A stretch of 55,584 nt of DNA. It comes from Gammaproteobacteria bacterium UBA2810 (GTDB taxonomy: Bacteria > Pseudomonadota > Gammaproteobacteria > Enterobacterales > Succinivibrionaceae). The stretch lies in contig DEHC01000033.1 of assembly GCA_002351705.1 (NCBI GenBank), forward strand, positions 1 to 55,584. Direction: 5' to 3'. Under the pieces are notes generated by a model. The model did not search any database, was not told where the DNA came from, and saw only the letters and a list, made by a program, of their open reading frames with translations. Position 1 is the first letter of the stretch; every line of letters starts with the position of its first letter. Below, piece by piece: positions 33,533 through 41,472 of this stretch. A program made the position numbers and the translations under genes.

Positions 33533-35638
33533 TCAGCCCTGCGTGAGATGCCTCAGAATCTCACCGGCGCGCTCATCACCCTGCGCGGCGGCCTTGGCCA
33601 TCCATTTGAGCCCCTCCATAAGATCCTGCTGTACGATTTTTCCGTTAATGTACATATTCCCAAGGGCGTACTGCGCCGTCACGCTCCCGTGCTCAGCGGC
33701 TTTCCTGATCCATTTCACCGCAGTACCGCGGTCCTTCTTCACGCCCTGCCCTTCGAGGTACATTCTGGCGATATTGACCTCTGCCTCTGCGCAGCCGTGC
33801 TCAGCTGACCTCATGAACCATCTGAGGGCCTCACCGTAATCCTGCGCTGTGGCGGTGCCTTCCGCGTACATGCTCGCCAGGCCGTTCTCCGCGAGCGGAT
33901 CACCCTGTTCTGCTGATTTCAGGAACAGCCTGAAGGCCTTCCCGTCATCCTTCTCTGTTCCGTCGCCGTTGCTGTACATGACCGCCGCGTCGTTCTGTGC
34001 CGCTGCAATGCCCTGATCCGCGGCCTTCTGGTACCATTTCAGCGCCTCTCTGTGGTCCGGACTGACGCCAATTCCTGCATAATACATGGCGCCGAGGGCA
34101 TAGCAGCCGTCCGCGCTTCCCTGATCCGCGGCCTTCCTGAACCATTTCACTGCCTTGGCATAGTCCTGCCTCACGCCGCGCCCCGCCTTGTACATCATCC
34201 CGAGGTTGAACATCGCCAGGGAATGCCCGCTGTCCGCAGCCTTCCTGAGGAGCCTCGTGGACTCCCTGTAGTCATGCCCCGGCCAGCTCTCCTCATTGAG
34301 TACGCCCGCGAGCATGAACTCGGTCTCGGGATCATCGCGCTGCTCAATCGCCAACCGGTACCACTTCGCCGCCTCATCGTAATTCTTCTTTACTGCAAAG
34401 TTCATCTCACCGAGGTTGCACTGCGCGTCAGGATCGCCGTTTTTAGCGGCCTTCGTGAACCAGCGCACAGCCGCCTGCCTGTTCTGCCGGACGCCCTGCC
34501 CGCTCCAGTACATCTCGCCGATGCAGTTCTGCGCGCTGGGATGGCCCTGGTCCGCGGCCTTCCTGAACCACTTCAGCGCCTCCGCGGAGTCCTGCCGTAC
34601 TCCGCGACCGATCCGGTACATGTCGCCGAGCATGTTCTGCGCGTCCTTCTCTCCCTTTACCGCAGACTTCAGGAAGCATTCCGCCGCCGCGGCATAGTCC
34701 ACGGGAAGCCCTCTTCCTTCAAAGTACATATGCCCGAGCGCGGTCCAGGCCGGGTAATAGGCCGCGTCCGCCGCCTTACGGTACCATCTGACCGCCTCAT
34801 CGTCATCCTGTGGCACTGCTGTGCCTTCACCGTACATGAGCCCAAGCATGCACATGGCCTCGGGACAGTTCTTTTCCGCCGCTCTCCGGATAAGCTCTGC
34901 CGCCTCGCCTTCATTCCCCCGGGCCTCCCCGTTCAGATACATGAAGCCCAGTGAGCACTCCGCCTCGGCGTGGCCCTGCTCCGCGGCTTTCCGGAACCAT
35001 TCCGCAGCCTTTCCCTGATCCTCCGGCACGCCGCGGCCTCCATGGTACATACAGCCCAGGATATAGGCCGCTTCGGCATGCCCCTGCTCCGCGGCCTTCA
35101 GATACCACTTAACAGCCTCAGCCTTGTTCCTTCTGACGCCCTGCCCGCTGCTGTATGCTATGCCGAGATCGGCACAGGCATTAGGCTCTCCCTGCTCCGC
35201 GGCCTTCCTGAGCCATTCCACACCCTCCGCGATGTTCTTTTTCATGCCAAGGCCCTGCACGCACATGACCCCGAGATTGGTCTGCGCGTGGGCATTTCCC
35301 TTCCCGGCAGCTTTCCGGTACCATTTCGCGGCCTCGGCGCAGTCCTGCCGCACGCCCCTGCCTCTGCTGTAGATTTCGCCAAGGTAGCACTCTGCCCAGT
35401 CATCCCCGAGCTCCGCCGCCTTCAGGAACCATTTCACGGCCTCGGCATAATCCTGCTCCGCACCGTCCCCGAAATAGTACTTCTCACCCGTCTCAAGGAA
35501 GCGCTCCGCGTCACCGCCGCTGCCGCCTTTTTTCCTGCCGCGCCACTCCACGGTAAAGACCGGGCTCTGAGGCACCTCAACCCCGGGTATTAAAGATCCT
35601 GCTCCTGAGGGCAGGCTGCCTGACTTGCTGTCTTTCAT
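33533..35638 (-). CDS. Sel1-repeat protein, type B N-terminus
   Basis: 701 residues from the ATG at 35636-35638 (MKDSKSG); a longer frame to 35707 is not supported. The lead PVFTVEWRGRKKGGSGG is followed by FLETGEKYYFGDGAEQDYAEA and about 18 Sel1 units, ending AKAAAQGDERAGEILRHLTQ. It ends 43 bases before the type A gene at 33490. Its first 80 or so codons and upstream region are duplicated at 37100-37500. With the genes at 43246 and 23270 it defines type B. Confidence 0.87.
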   Translation of the reverse strand: MKDSKSGSLPSGAGSLIPGVEVPQSPVFTVEWRGRKKGGSGGDAERFLETGEKYYFGDGAEQDYAEAVKWFLKAAELGDDWAECYLGEIYSRGRGVRQDCAEAAKWYRKAAGKGNAHAQTNLGVMCVQGLGMKKNIAEGVEWLRKAAEQGEPNACADLGIAYSSGQGVRRNKAEAVKWYLKAAEQGHAEAAYILGCMYHGGRGVPEDQGKAAEWFRKAAEQGHAEAECSLGFMYLNGEARGNEGEAAELIRRAAEKNCPEAMCMLGLMYGEGTAVPQDDDEAVRWYRKAADAAYYPAWTALGHMYFEGRGLPVDYAAAAECFLKSAVKGEKDAQNMLGDMYRIGRGVRQDSAEALKWFRKAADQGHPSAQNCIGEMYWSGQGVRQNRQAAVRWFTKAAKNGDPDAQCNLGEMNFAVKKNYDEAAKWYRLAIEQRDDPETEFMLAGVLNEESWPGHDYRESTRLLRKAADSGHSLAMFNLGMMYKAGRGVRQDYAKAVKWFRKAADQGSADGCYALGAMYYAGIGVSPDHREALKWYQKAADQGIAAAQNDAAVMYSNGDGTEKDDGKAFRLFLKSAEQGDPLAENGLASMYAEGTATAQDYGEALRWFMRSAEHGCAEAEVNIARMYLEGQGVKKDRGTAVKWIRKAAEHGSVTAQYALGNMYINGKIVQQDLMEGLKWMAKAAAQGDERAGEILRHLTQG

Positions 35639-35901
35639 GGTGCTCCGTTCCTTCTTCTTCCTCTGAGGCCTGACGCATGTGGCGGCAGGACCAGTGCCCT
35701 GCCGCATAGTGCCGCGCCTCTCAATTCTGACGTCTTACCGGACATTATGCCCGTGAATGCGTGCAGTGAATGTGACCTGTCCCATATGCAGGAACAGTCA
35801 GCCGAGCACGGATGGCCTTACTGCAGGCACGCTCTGGTAGCAGGCAATTCATGGGGCCGGTTTCAGGTACAATCCGCAAAGACATATGCAGGAGGCTGCT
35901 C

Positions 35902-36021
35902 ATGAGGGAAATAGCGCAGACCCAGTGTTCCAGGGATCTCATAGACTCAGCCTCTATCTACGTCGACAAGACAGAGCAGATTTTCAGTCTTATGGACAAC
36001 AGACGGGCTTTCATCTCATGA
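35902..36021 (+). pseudogene. 5' fragment of an AAA-ATPase-like gene
   Basis: MREIAQTQCSRDLIDSASIY, then VDKTEQIF and RRAFIS, is almost the same as the N-termini of the copies at 38426 and 41473. It stops at TCA-TGA just where the family continues into RPRRFGKT, so the ATP-binding part and everything after it are gone. A GGTTTCAGGTACAAT segment upstream is shared with the intact gene (GGTTTCAAGTACAAT at 41425), so the old promoter region survives. Confidence 0.7.
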
Positions 36022-36064
36022 CCACGCAGTTCAGGGAAATAACTGATACTGACTCTTTGTTCGA

Positions 36065-36092
36065 TTGACATTAGATTGCTTTAAGCTAGCAT
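36065..36092 (+). promoter_or_regulatory. Candidate promoter of the DinJ/RelE-like operon
   Basis: TTGACA, 16 bases, TAGCAT, followed by an AT-rich stretch and the antitoxin start about 40 bases further on. No clear operator palindrome was identified. Confidence 0.45.
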
Positions 36093-36133
36093 TTGTTATA
36101 ACATTCTCTATAAAAAAGGGGAGATGCGTTGTT

Positions 36134-36451
36134 ATGGCAAGAATAATATCCAAAACAGCAAATGTATATACGCGTGTTGATCCTGATACAAAGGAACAAG
36201 CTGAAACAATCCTGAACTATCTTGGAATTCCAATGTCCAATGCCATAGGCATGTTTTTAAGACAGGTAGTTATCCAGCGCGGCATGCCCTTTGAGATGAA
36301 ACTGCCTTCCAAAAAGCCGGTTGCAATCGATGACATGACAAAAAAACAGATTGACGCAGAACTGCAGCTTGGCATGGACGATATTGCTGCAGGCAGGGTT
36401 ATTTCAGCAGATGAAGTTGAGGCTGAGATACGGAGAATGTACGGCAAATGA
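36134..36451 (+). CDS. RelB/DinJ-family antitoxin
   Basis: 105 residues from the ATG at 36134 with GGGGAG ten bases upstream. The N-terminal ribbon-helix-helix (ANVYTRVDPDTKEQAETIL, then GIPMSNAIGMFL) is the DNA-binding dimer domain of DinJ/RelB proteins; the C-terminal half would wrap the toxin. The stop overlaps the toxin ATG (ATGA), typical of type II systems, so the pair should autoregulate. A relic of a second copy's C-terminal half lies at 39606-39824. Confidence 0.85.
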   Translation: MARIISKTANVYTRVDPDTKEQAETILNYLGIPMSNAIGMFLRQVVIQRGMPFEMKLPSKKPVAIDDMTKKQIDAELQLGMDDIAAGRVISADEVEAEIRRMYGK

Positions 36452-36771
36452 AAATATCCTACTCTTTTAGAGCCAAGCAGGATCTGCAGGATATCTATGA
36501 ATATATTGCGTATACGCTTCTTGTTCCTGAGACAGCAGCAAAGATGACAGACACCATTATGGCAAATGCCAAAACGCTTGGTGTTATGCCGGAACGAAAT
36601 CCACTGTACAAAGAGGAGCCATGGCATAGCCAAGGCGTTCACTTTATGCCTGTCAAAAACCATATAATTTTCTATACCATAGATTCAAAGATCGATACTG
36701 TCTACATTTCTCGTATCATATATTGCCACAGAGACATTAAAAATCAACTTGGCGAAATATCTGAATACTGA
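36448..36771 (+). CDS. RelE/ParE-superfamily toxin
   Basis: 107 residues with YSFRAKQDLQDIYEYIA at the N-terminus and NHIIFYTID...VYISRIIYCHRD at the C-terminus, the fold-defining parts of ParE/RelE toxins. The C-terminal IxRIxYxxRD pattern is closer to ParE/YoeB-type members. Coupled to the DinJ-like antitoxin by a four-base overlap. Target (ribosome-bound mRNA or gyrase) cannot be decided from sequence alone. Confidence 0.83.
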   Translation: MKISYSFRAKQDLQDIYEYIAYTLLVPETAAKMTDTIMANAKTLGVMPERNPLYKEEPWHSQGVHFMPVKNHIIFYTIDSKIDTVYISRIIYCHRDIKNQLGEISEY

Positions 36772-36804
36772 ATAAAAGTATCCAGAGACTATAAAACCCG
36801 GCTA

Positions 36805-36833
36805 GCAGTCCTCTTTTTAGGCTGCAGATTTTT
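36805..36833 (+). terminator. Intrinsic terminator after the toxin gene
   Basis: GCAG-t-CCT / AGGCTGC stem (one bulged T), loop CTTTTT, then AGATTTTT, 33 bases after the toxin stop. The rest of 36772-37100 has no gene; 36984-37020 carries a partial copy of the sequence found just upstream of the DUF4143 gene (GAAAGTTACT, ACAAA, GTG). Confidence 0.5.
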
Positions 36834-37099
36834 GCGTAGTCTTCCACGGTGGCGTTTTGATCCTGGCTTCTTGGCCGATCTCCCACGTATTTTAGGCTCT
36901 GGTTTTGGAATTCGTTCTGAAAGAGTTCCCTCTAATCAATTTCGTACTCTGCCCATTGTTATATGAGGCAATATCCAACAACAGAAAGTTACTAACAAAG
37001 TGCCCGACTTCCGAATATGGATAAAAACCTAGTCCATGACCGGGAAGAGACTTAGAGATCTCGTCCTTCTGAAGCTCAGGTTTAAGATCGCATGCCGTC

Positions 37100-37334
37100 G
37101 CGTAAGGCGTCCGTGCCGAACTCCGCCGCCTTCAGGAACCATTTCACGGCCTCAGCATAATCCTGCTCCGCACCGTCCCCGAAATAGTACTTCTCACCCG
37201 TCTCAAGGAAGCGCTCCGGCCGCTTTTTTCCTGCCGCGCCACTCCACGGTAAAGACCGGGCTCTGAGGCACCTCAACCCCGGGTATTAAAGATCCTGCTC
37301 CTGAGGGCAGGCTGCCTGACTTGCTGTCTTTCAT
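37100..37334 (-). pseudogene. Duplicated 5' end of the type B Sel1 gene
   Basis: Nearly identical to 35400-35638: same MKDSKSG start (ATG at 37332-37334), FTVEWRGRKK and FLETGEKYYFGDG parts. A 14-base deletion after GRKK shifts the frame, and homology stops after the first Sel1 unit. Similarity continues upstream to about 37500 (shared GGACATTATG and GAGACCTGTC/GTGACCTGTC), so the promoter region was copied too. The copies bracket the DinJ/RelE module. Confidence 0.75.
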
Positions 37335-37570
37335 GGTGCTCCGTTACTTTTGATTCCTTTGAGTCATGACGAATATGCTGTGGCGGCTCTGTGCCGGATG
37401 CCGGCAGAATCACGCGCTACTGGGATTATGCCCGGAACCGGTAAAATCTGCCGCTCACCGGACATTATGCACATGAAGGCGCGCTGTAAGTGAGACCTGT
37501 CTCATAGCGATGCATATTTTTTGAGAAGGAACCGTTACAACAAAACGGATAAATTTACAGATTTCAAATA

Positions 37571-37614
37571 TTGTTAATAATAAATATCGACTTTATAGTC
37601 TTTACAATATATAT
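37571..37614 (+). promoter_or_regulatory. Promoter and possible operator of the second toxin-antitoxin pair
   Basis: TTGTTA (37571-37576), 17 bases, TATAGT (37594-37599). A perfect ten-base palindrome AATATATATT lies just downstream at about 37605-37614, close to the expected transcription start, a good position for autoregulation by the antitoxin. Confidence 0.5.
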
Positions 37615-37651
37615 TATAAATTAATGCCATTTAAAATGAGGAGGCAAAATT

Positions 37652-37921
37652 ATGGCAACAAAAGCTTTGAATATGAAATGGGATGCGTCCGAACTTGAAG
37701 AGATTAAGGAAGTGGCAAAAGTTTTTCATATGACGATTACTGAGTTTTTCAAAGAGGCAGCAAAAGACAAACTTTCAGAGATGAAAAACGATCCGTTCTA
37801 CAGACTGACTCATAATGTTGAGGACGCCTCTGAAGAAGAGACAAAGGAACTTCTTAACAAAATTAGCGAGCTTTCGGATGATGATCTTACTATCACCTCA
37901 AGCAAAACTATAACCGTCTGA
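37652..37921 (+). CDS. Ribbon-helix-helix-type antitoxin (RelB-like)
   Basis: 89 residues, GGAGG eight bases before the ATG. The first 50 residues (ALNMKWDASELEEIKEVAKV, then MTITEFFKEAAKDKL) look like a ribbon-helix-helix domain; the rest is acidic (EDASEEETKELL) and would bind the toxin. It is ten bases upstream of a RelE-type gene. The AT-rich upstream region contrasts with the GC-rich surroundings, suggesting transfer. Confidence 0.75.
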   Translation: MATKALNMKWDASELEEIKEVAKVFHMTITEFFKEAAKDKLSEMKNDPFYRLTHNVEDASEEETKELLNKISELSDDDLTITSSKTITV

Positions 37922-37931
37922 ACGGTGAGAT

Positions 37932-38219
37932 ATGTTTTCGTTTGAAATCAAGTATGCGAAAGCTGCGGATAAATTTCTAAGGCAGCATGAAGATATACGT
38001 AAAATTTATGAGCAGGATATAACAAAGCTCATGCTGAATGATCACCCAGAGTCAGTAGATTTAAAAAGGCTGAAAGGCAAACATGCCGCTTATTACCGTA
38101 TACGAATAGGTGATTTCCGGGTGATTTACACAGTCATGAATGGAAAGATAATCGTTGTTTATACTGTATTTGCAGGATCACGGGGAGATATTTATAAAAA
38201 AATTGGCGGTCTTAAGTAG
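37932..38219 (+). CDS. RelE-family toxin
   Basis: 95 residues. FEIKYAKAADKFLRQ, the central LKRLKGKHAAYYRIRIGDFRVIY and the C-terminal VFAGSRGDIYKK match RelE mRNA interferases, including the basic residues of the RIGDFRVIY strand. GTGAG precedes the ATG. Paired with the antitoxin immediately upstream; unrelated in detail to the toxin at 36448. Confidence 0.85.
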   Translation: MFSFEIKYAKAADKFLRQHEDIRKIYEQDITKLMLNDHPESVDLKRLKGKHAAYYRIRIGDFRVIYTVMNGKIIVVYTVFAGSRGDIYKKIGGLK

Positions 38220-38425
38220 TAAGACAGCCAGTCAGGTTGACGCGCAGATGAATATGCTGTCAATTCCAGAAAATCAAAGACTTATATGACTACTCTCTTA
38301 GGGAAGAGTTTCCTTTCACATACTCAGGTTTTGTTCAGTTCCCTACGCCTGTTAACGGAGTTCATGCCATGCAGCTTTTTTCGGTAAAGACCGGACACGC
38401 TGAATCCTCAAACCAGGGAAATAAA

Positions 38426-39640
38426 GTGAAAATTGCGCAGACCCAGTGTTTCAGGGATCTCATAGACTCAGGCTCTGTCTACGTTGACAAGACGGAGCAG
38501 ATTTTCAGACTTCTGAGGAGCAGGAGGACTTTCATCGCGAGGCCACGCCGTTTCGGCAAGACCCTGATGCTTGACACCATAGAGACGCTGTTCGAATACG
38601 GAGTCGATCCCTATTTCAGGGATACCTGGATCCATGACAGATGGACTGAGCAGACCTGTCCGGTCCTGAGGCTTGATTTCCTGAAATTCGGAGTCTCGGA
38701 CTATGACGGTTTTGCCGCACGTTTCATCGGGGAGATCAGGTCTTTTGCGAAAAGGCTCGGCCTCTGAGGCTCCATTCCTGACAGATCTCCGGGAGCCTCG
38801 CTCTTCACTCTGTTTCACGAGCTGAAGAGGTCAGAGACAAGGATTGTAATCCTGATTGATGACTATGATGCGCCGCTCTCCGCGAACTCCGACAATCCAG
38901 AGCTCCACGACAGGTTCAGGAAAATGCTGCGGGATCTGCAGGGCATCATGAAAGGCGATCCATGCATCAGGTATCTTGTCATGGCCGGAACCTCCAGATG
39001 GAAGGACCCCTCACTTTTTTCAGACCTCACTGATTTCAAAGACATGACCTTCTACATGCCGGTTTCAGAAATTGCCGGCTTCACCAGGAATGAGATCAGA
39101 AAATACTACATTCACCACCTGAATCTGGCCGTTTCCCTTGAAAAAGGAATTAGGGAGGATGAGGTGACAGACTCTGATCGCGACGAGCTCCTCGACAGGC
39201 TCGGGGAGGAATACGGCGGCTACTGCTTTGACAGTTTCTATGAGAGAAAAGTGTTCTCCACCTGGTCAGTGAACAGCTTCTTCCGGGATGTCATGAAAAA
39301 CCGGAAGGTGGTTTTCGGTGATTACCTGGGCTGCAGCGGGTCCGTCCCATCATTTCCCGATGGTTTCCCGGGGAGTCTTAGAAGAGGGTCAGATGGCTCT
39401 TTTCAGGACATCGATGTCCGCATGACTGATTTCTGGTATCGGCAATCCCTTCGCGAGACGAAGCCTGAGGTTCTCCTGTGCGACGCAGGGTACCTTACCG
39501 TTCATTCCCCGGTTCCCGATGGGGGTTCGGTAACGCTCGGAGTTCCGAACAGGGAGATGCAGCGGGTCCTTGAAAAAGCCCTGTCAGCGGCGGTCTCCCG
39601 GGATGCCGGGCAGCCTGCCGGAAAGCCGGCTGCCATCTGA
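38426..39640 (+). pseudogene. AAA-ATPase-like gene with in-frame TGA and lost C-terminus
   Basis: Starts at a GTG (AGGGA six bases upstream): VKIAQTQCFRDLIDSGSVYV, then SRRTFIARPRRFGKTLMLDT. A TGA at 38765-38767 interrupts the frame after FAKRLGL; the same frame continues through IVILIDDYDAPL, YGGYCFDSFYERKVFSTWSV and VLEKALSAAVSRD. Homology to the intact gene at 41473 ends there, and the last residues (PAGKPAAI) belong to a fused antitoxin relic. The PD-(D/E)XK domain is absent. One nonsense mutation plus loss of the 3' third makes it a pseudogene. Confidence 0.78.
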
Positions 39641-39824
39641 TGCATGACAAAAGAACAGCTTGACGAAGTTTCAATTCACGCACCCCTCGCGGGGCGCGAC
39701 TAGCCTTCCCTGAAACCTATAATATCATTTCCGGCTGCAGCTGGGCATGGACGAGATTGCTGCAGGCCGGGTCATTTCAGCAGATGATGCAGAGGCCGAG
39801 ATACGGAGAATGCAGGGACATTGA
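39606..39824 (+). pseudogene. DinJ-like antitoxin relic interrupted by a CRISPR repeat-sized insert
   Basis: DNA aligns with 36305-36451 of the DinJ-like gene: KPAAI/KPVAI, MTKEQLDE/MTKKQIDA, then after an insert LQLGMDEIAAGRVISADDAE and IRRMQGH with its own stop at 39822-39824. The insert (39669-39734, 66 bases) falls between the DE and LQLG codons; it begins with a full type I-C-like CRISPR repeat and contains an in-frame TAG. The N-terminal DNA-binding half is missing, replaced by the AAA pseudogene. No toxin follows. Confidence 0.7.
39668..39700 (-). repeat. Solitary type I-C-like CRISPR repeat
   Basis: On the minus strand the 33 bases start GTCGCGCCCC, have the hairpin GCGCCCC/GGGGTGC and end GTGAATTGAAAC; the type I-C consensus is GTCGC...GCGTGGATTGAAAC. 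It is followed (plus strand) by 34 bases, a normal spacer length for this type, before antitoxin homology resumes. No second repeat and no cas gene is present. Confidence 0.55.
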
Positions 39825-39884
39825 TGATCCTCCGCTGTTCTGAAGGCATATCTCTCAACCATAACAGGTTTTCAATTCAACCCG

Positions 39885-39970
39885 AAACTTAGTCACTTTT
39901 TACACTGACTTTTGGAAAGATGCTATTATTCAGTCATAACCGAAAGTTACTCACAAAAGTGACTAAGTTT
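39885..39970. promoter_or_regulatory. 16-bp perfect inverted repeat upstream of the DUF4143 ATPase
   Basis: AAACTTAGTCACTTTT at 39885-39900 is exactly complementary to AAAAGTGACTAAGTTT at 39955-39970, with a 54-base interval. The right arm ends 19 bases before the ATG, so it could be a binding site pair or control folding of the leader. TTTACA and TATTAT occur within the interval at loose promoter spacing. A partial copy of the right-arm region is at 36984-37020. Confidence 0.55.
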
Positions 39971-39989
39971 AGATTATGGAAACAGGCTG

Positions 39990-41279
39990 ATGATTGCGCG
40001 GAACACTTACATAAATAAGATAATCAGCAAGCAGTGGAACGGACGTGTCAAAATCATTACCGGCATCAGGAGATGCGGAAAGAGCACGATTCTCTTTGAG
40101 CTGTTCAGGCAGCATTTGCTGTCAGAGGGGGTAAGTGAGGAAGACATCATCTCAATTGCCCTCGATCAGGACCGCTATGCGCAGCTGCGGGATCCGAAGG
40201 AGCTGGCCATTTATATCCGGAACAGGACTTCGGATGCAGGCAGGCGTTTTTACCTTATGATCGATGAAATACAGTACGCTATTTCATCCAGGGAGCTGCG
40301 CGGCACTGATGCCCCGGTCAGGATATACGGAGTGCTGAATGAATTCCTGTCGTATAAGAATGTGGATATCTACGTCACCGGCAGCAATTCAAAGCTGCTG
40401 TCAAAGGATATCAGCACGGAATTCAGAGGGAGAGGAGACGTTGTTAAGGTTTATCCGCTCTCCTTCAGGGAATTTGCTGACGGAACAGACATGGATAAAA
40501 GGGACGCGTACGATGAGTACATGATGTACGGCGGCATGCCTTACCTTGTACAGCTCCGTTCAGATGAGGAAAAGCTTCAGTATCTTGAGGATCTGTTTGA
40601 GGAAATCTATTTCAAGGATATAGAGGAACGCTATCAGATTAAGTATCCCGGAATCCTCCGTGAAATGACGAGCGCGCTGTGCTCTTCCGTCGGATCACTC
40701 ACCAATGCGAGCAAAATTTCAAGAACAGTCAAAAGCACCAGAAATCTTAACGTTGACTGGGAGACAGTCAGCAGCTACCTCAGGTATCTTCAGGATGCCT
40801 TCCTTTTCTCCGAGGCTGTACGGTACGACATAAAAGGGAAGAGGTATTTTGAGTATCCTTCCAAATATTACTGCACGGATATCGGCCTGAGAAATGCGAG
40901 GCTAGGACTCAGGCAGATTGAACAGACTCATATAATGGAAAACCTGATTTACAATGAGCTCCTTGTCAGAGGATATTCCGTTGATGTCGGTGTTGTGGCA
41001 ATCCGCGAGGCCGATGCCAGTAAAGCAGTGCACCAGAAAAACTGTGAAGTGGACTTTGTCGCAAGGAAAGGCAGCAAAATCTACTACCTCCAGTCTGCGC
41101 TGAGCATGGATGATCCGGATAAGGAAAGGACAGAGCTGAGATCACTCAGGGCAATAGATGATTCCTTCAGGAAGATAGTAGTTTCCAAATCATACGGGAA
41201 AAGCTGGACTGACGATAAAGGGATCCTGAGGATTGGCCTCATTGATTTCCTGCTTGATGAGAACAGTCTTGACCGCTGA
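39990..41279 (+). CDS. AAA ATPase with DUF4143 (AAA_14 family)
   Basis: 429 residues. Walker A GIRRCGKST at 25-33, Walker B YLMIDEIQ near 92, sensor-like VTGSNSKLL near 130, then the DUF4143 part from about 230 with DWETVSSYLRYLQDAFLF, KYYCTDIGLRNA, MENLIYNELLVRGYSV and the nuclease-like CEVDFVARKGSKIYYLQ. Such proteins are common and multicopy in anaerobes; the DUF4143 end resembles a PD-(D/E)XK fold (EVDFV). Role unknown, possibly DNA-directed. The start codon has only a weak ribosome site. Confidence 0.87.
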   Translation: MIARNTYINKIISKQWNGRVKIITGIRRCGKSTILFELFRQHLLSEGVSEEDIISIALDQDRYAQLRDPKELAIYIRNRTSDAGRRFYLMIDEIQYAISSRELRGTDAPVRIYGVLNEFLSYKNVDIYVTGSNSKLLSKDISTEFRGRGDVVKVYPLSFREFADGTDMDKRDAYDEYMMYGGMPYLVQLRSDEEKLQYLEDLFEEIYFKDIEERYQIKYPGILREMTSALCSSVGSLTNASKISRTVKSTRNLNVDWETVSSYLRYLQDAFLFSEAVRYDIKGKRYFEYPSKYYCTDIGLRNARLGLRQIEQTHIMENLIYNELLVRGYSVDVGVVAIREADASKAVHQKNCEVDFVARKGSKIYYLQSALSMDDPDKERTELRSLRAIDDSFRKIVVSKSYGKSWTDDKGILRIGLIDFLLDENSLDR

Positions 41280-41472
41280 CCTGATCCGAAAACATGCGGT
41301 TCTGTCAGACATTCTGCGCCTCAGGCCCAGAATAAGCCAAGGCTGAGCAGCAGTGATGAATTCACAGCAAAATGAAAGAACCGAAGACATCAGAAATCAG
41401 GATTCGGACTAAGAAGCCGGAGTGAGGTTTCAAGTACAATGGAGCGAGAGACCAGGCTGTCGGAGGAAGAGC

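Noticed and set aside
38765..38767. In-frame TGA of the AAA gene as selenocysteine or recoding
   Set aside because: The homologue has no cysteine at this place, no hairpin of the needed kind was seen, and the gene also lacks its 3' third, so simple decay is more likely.
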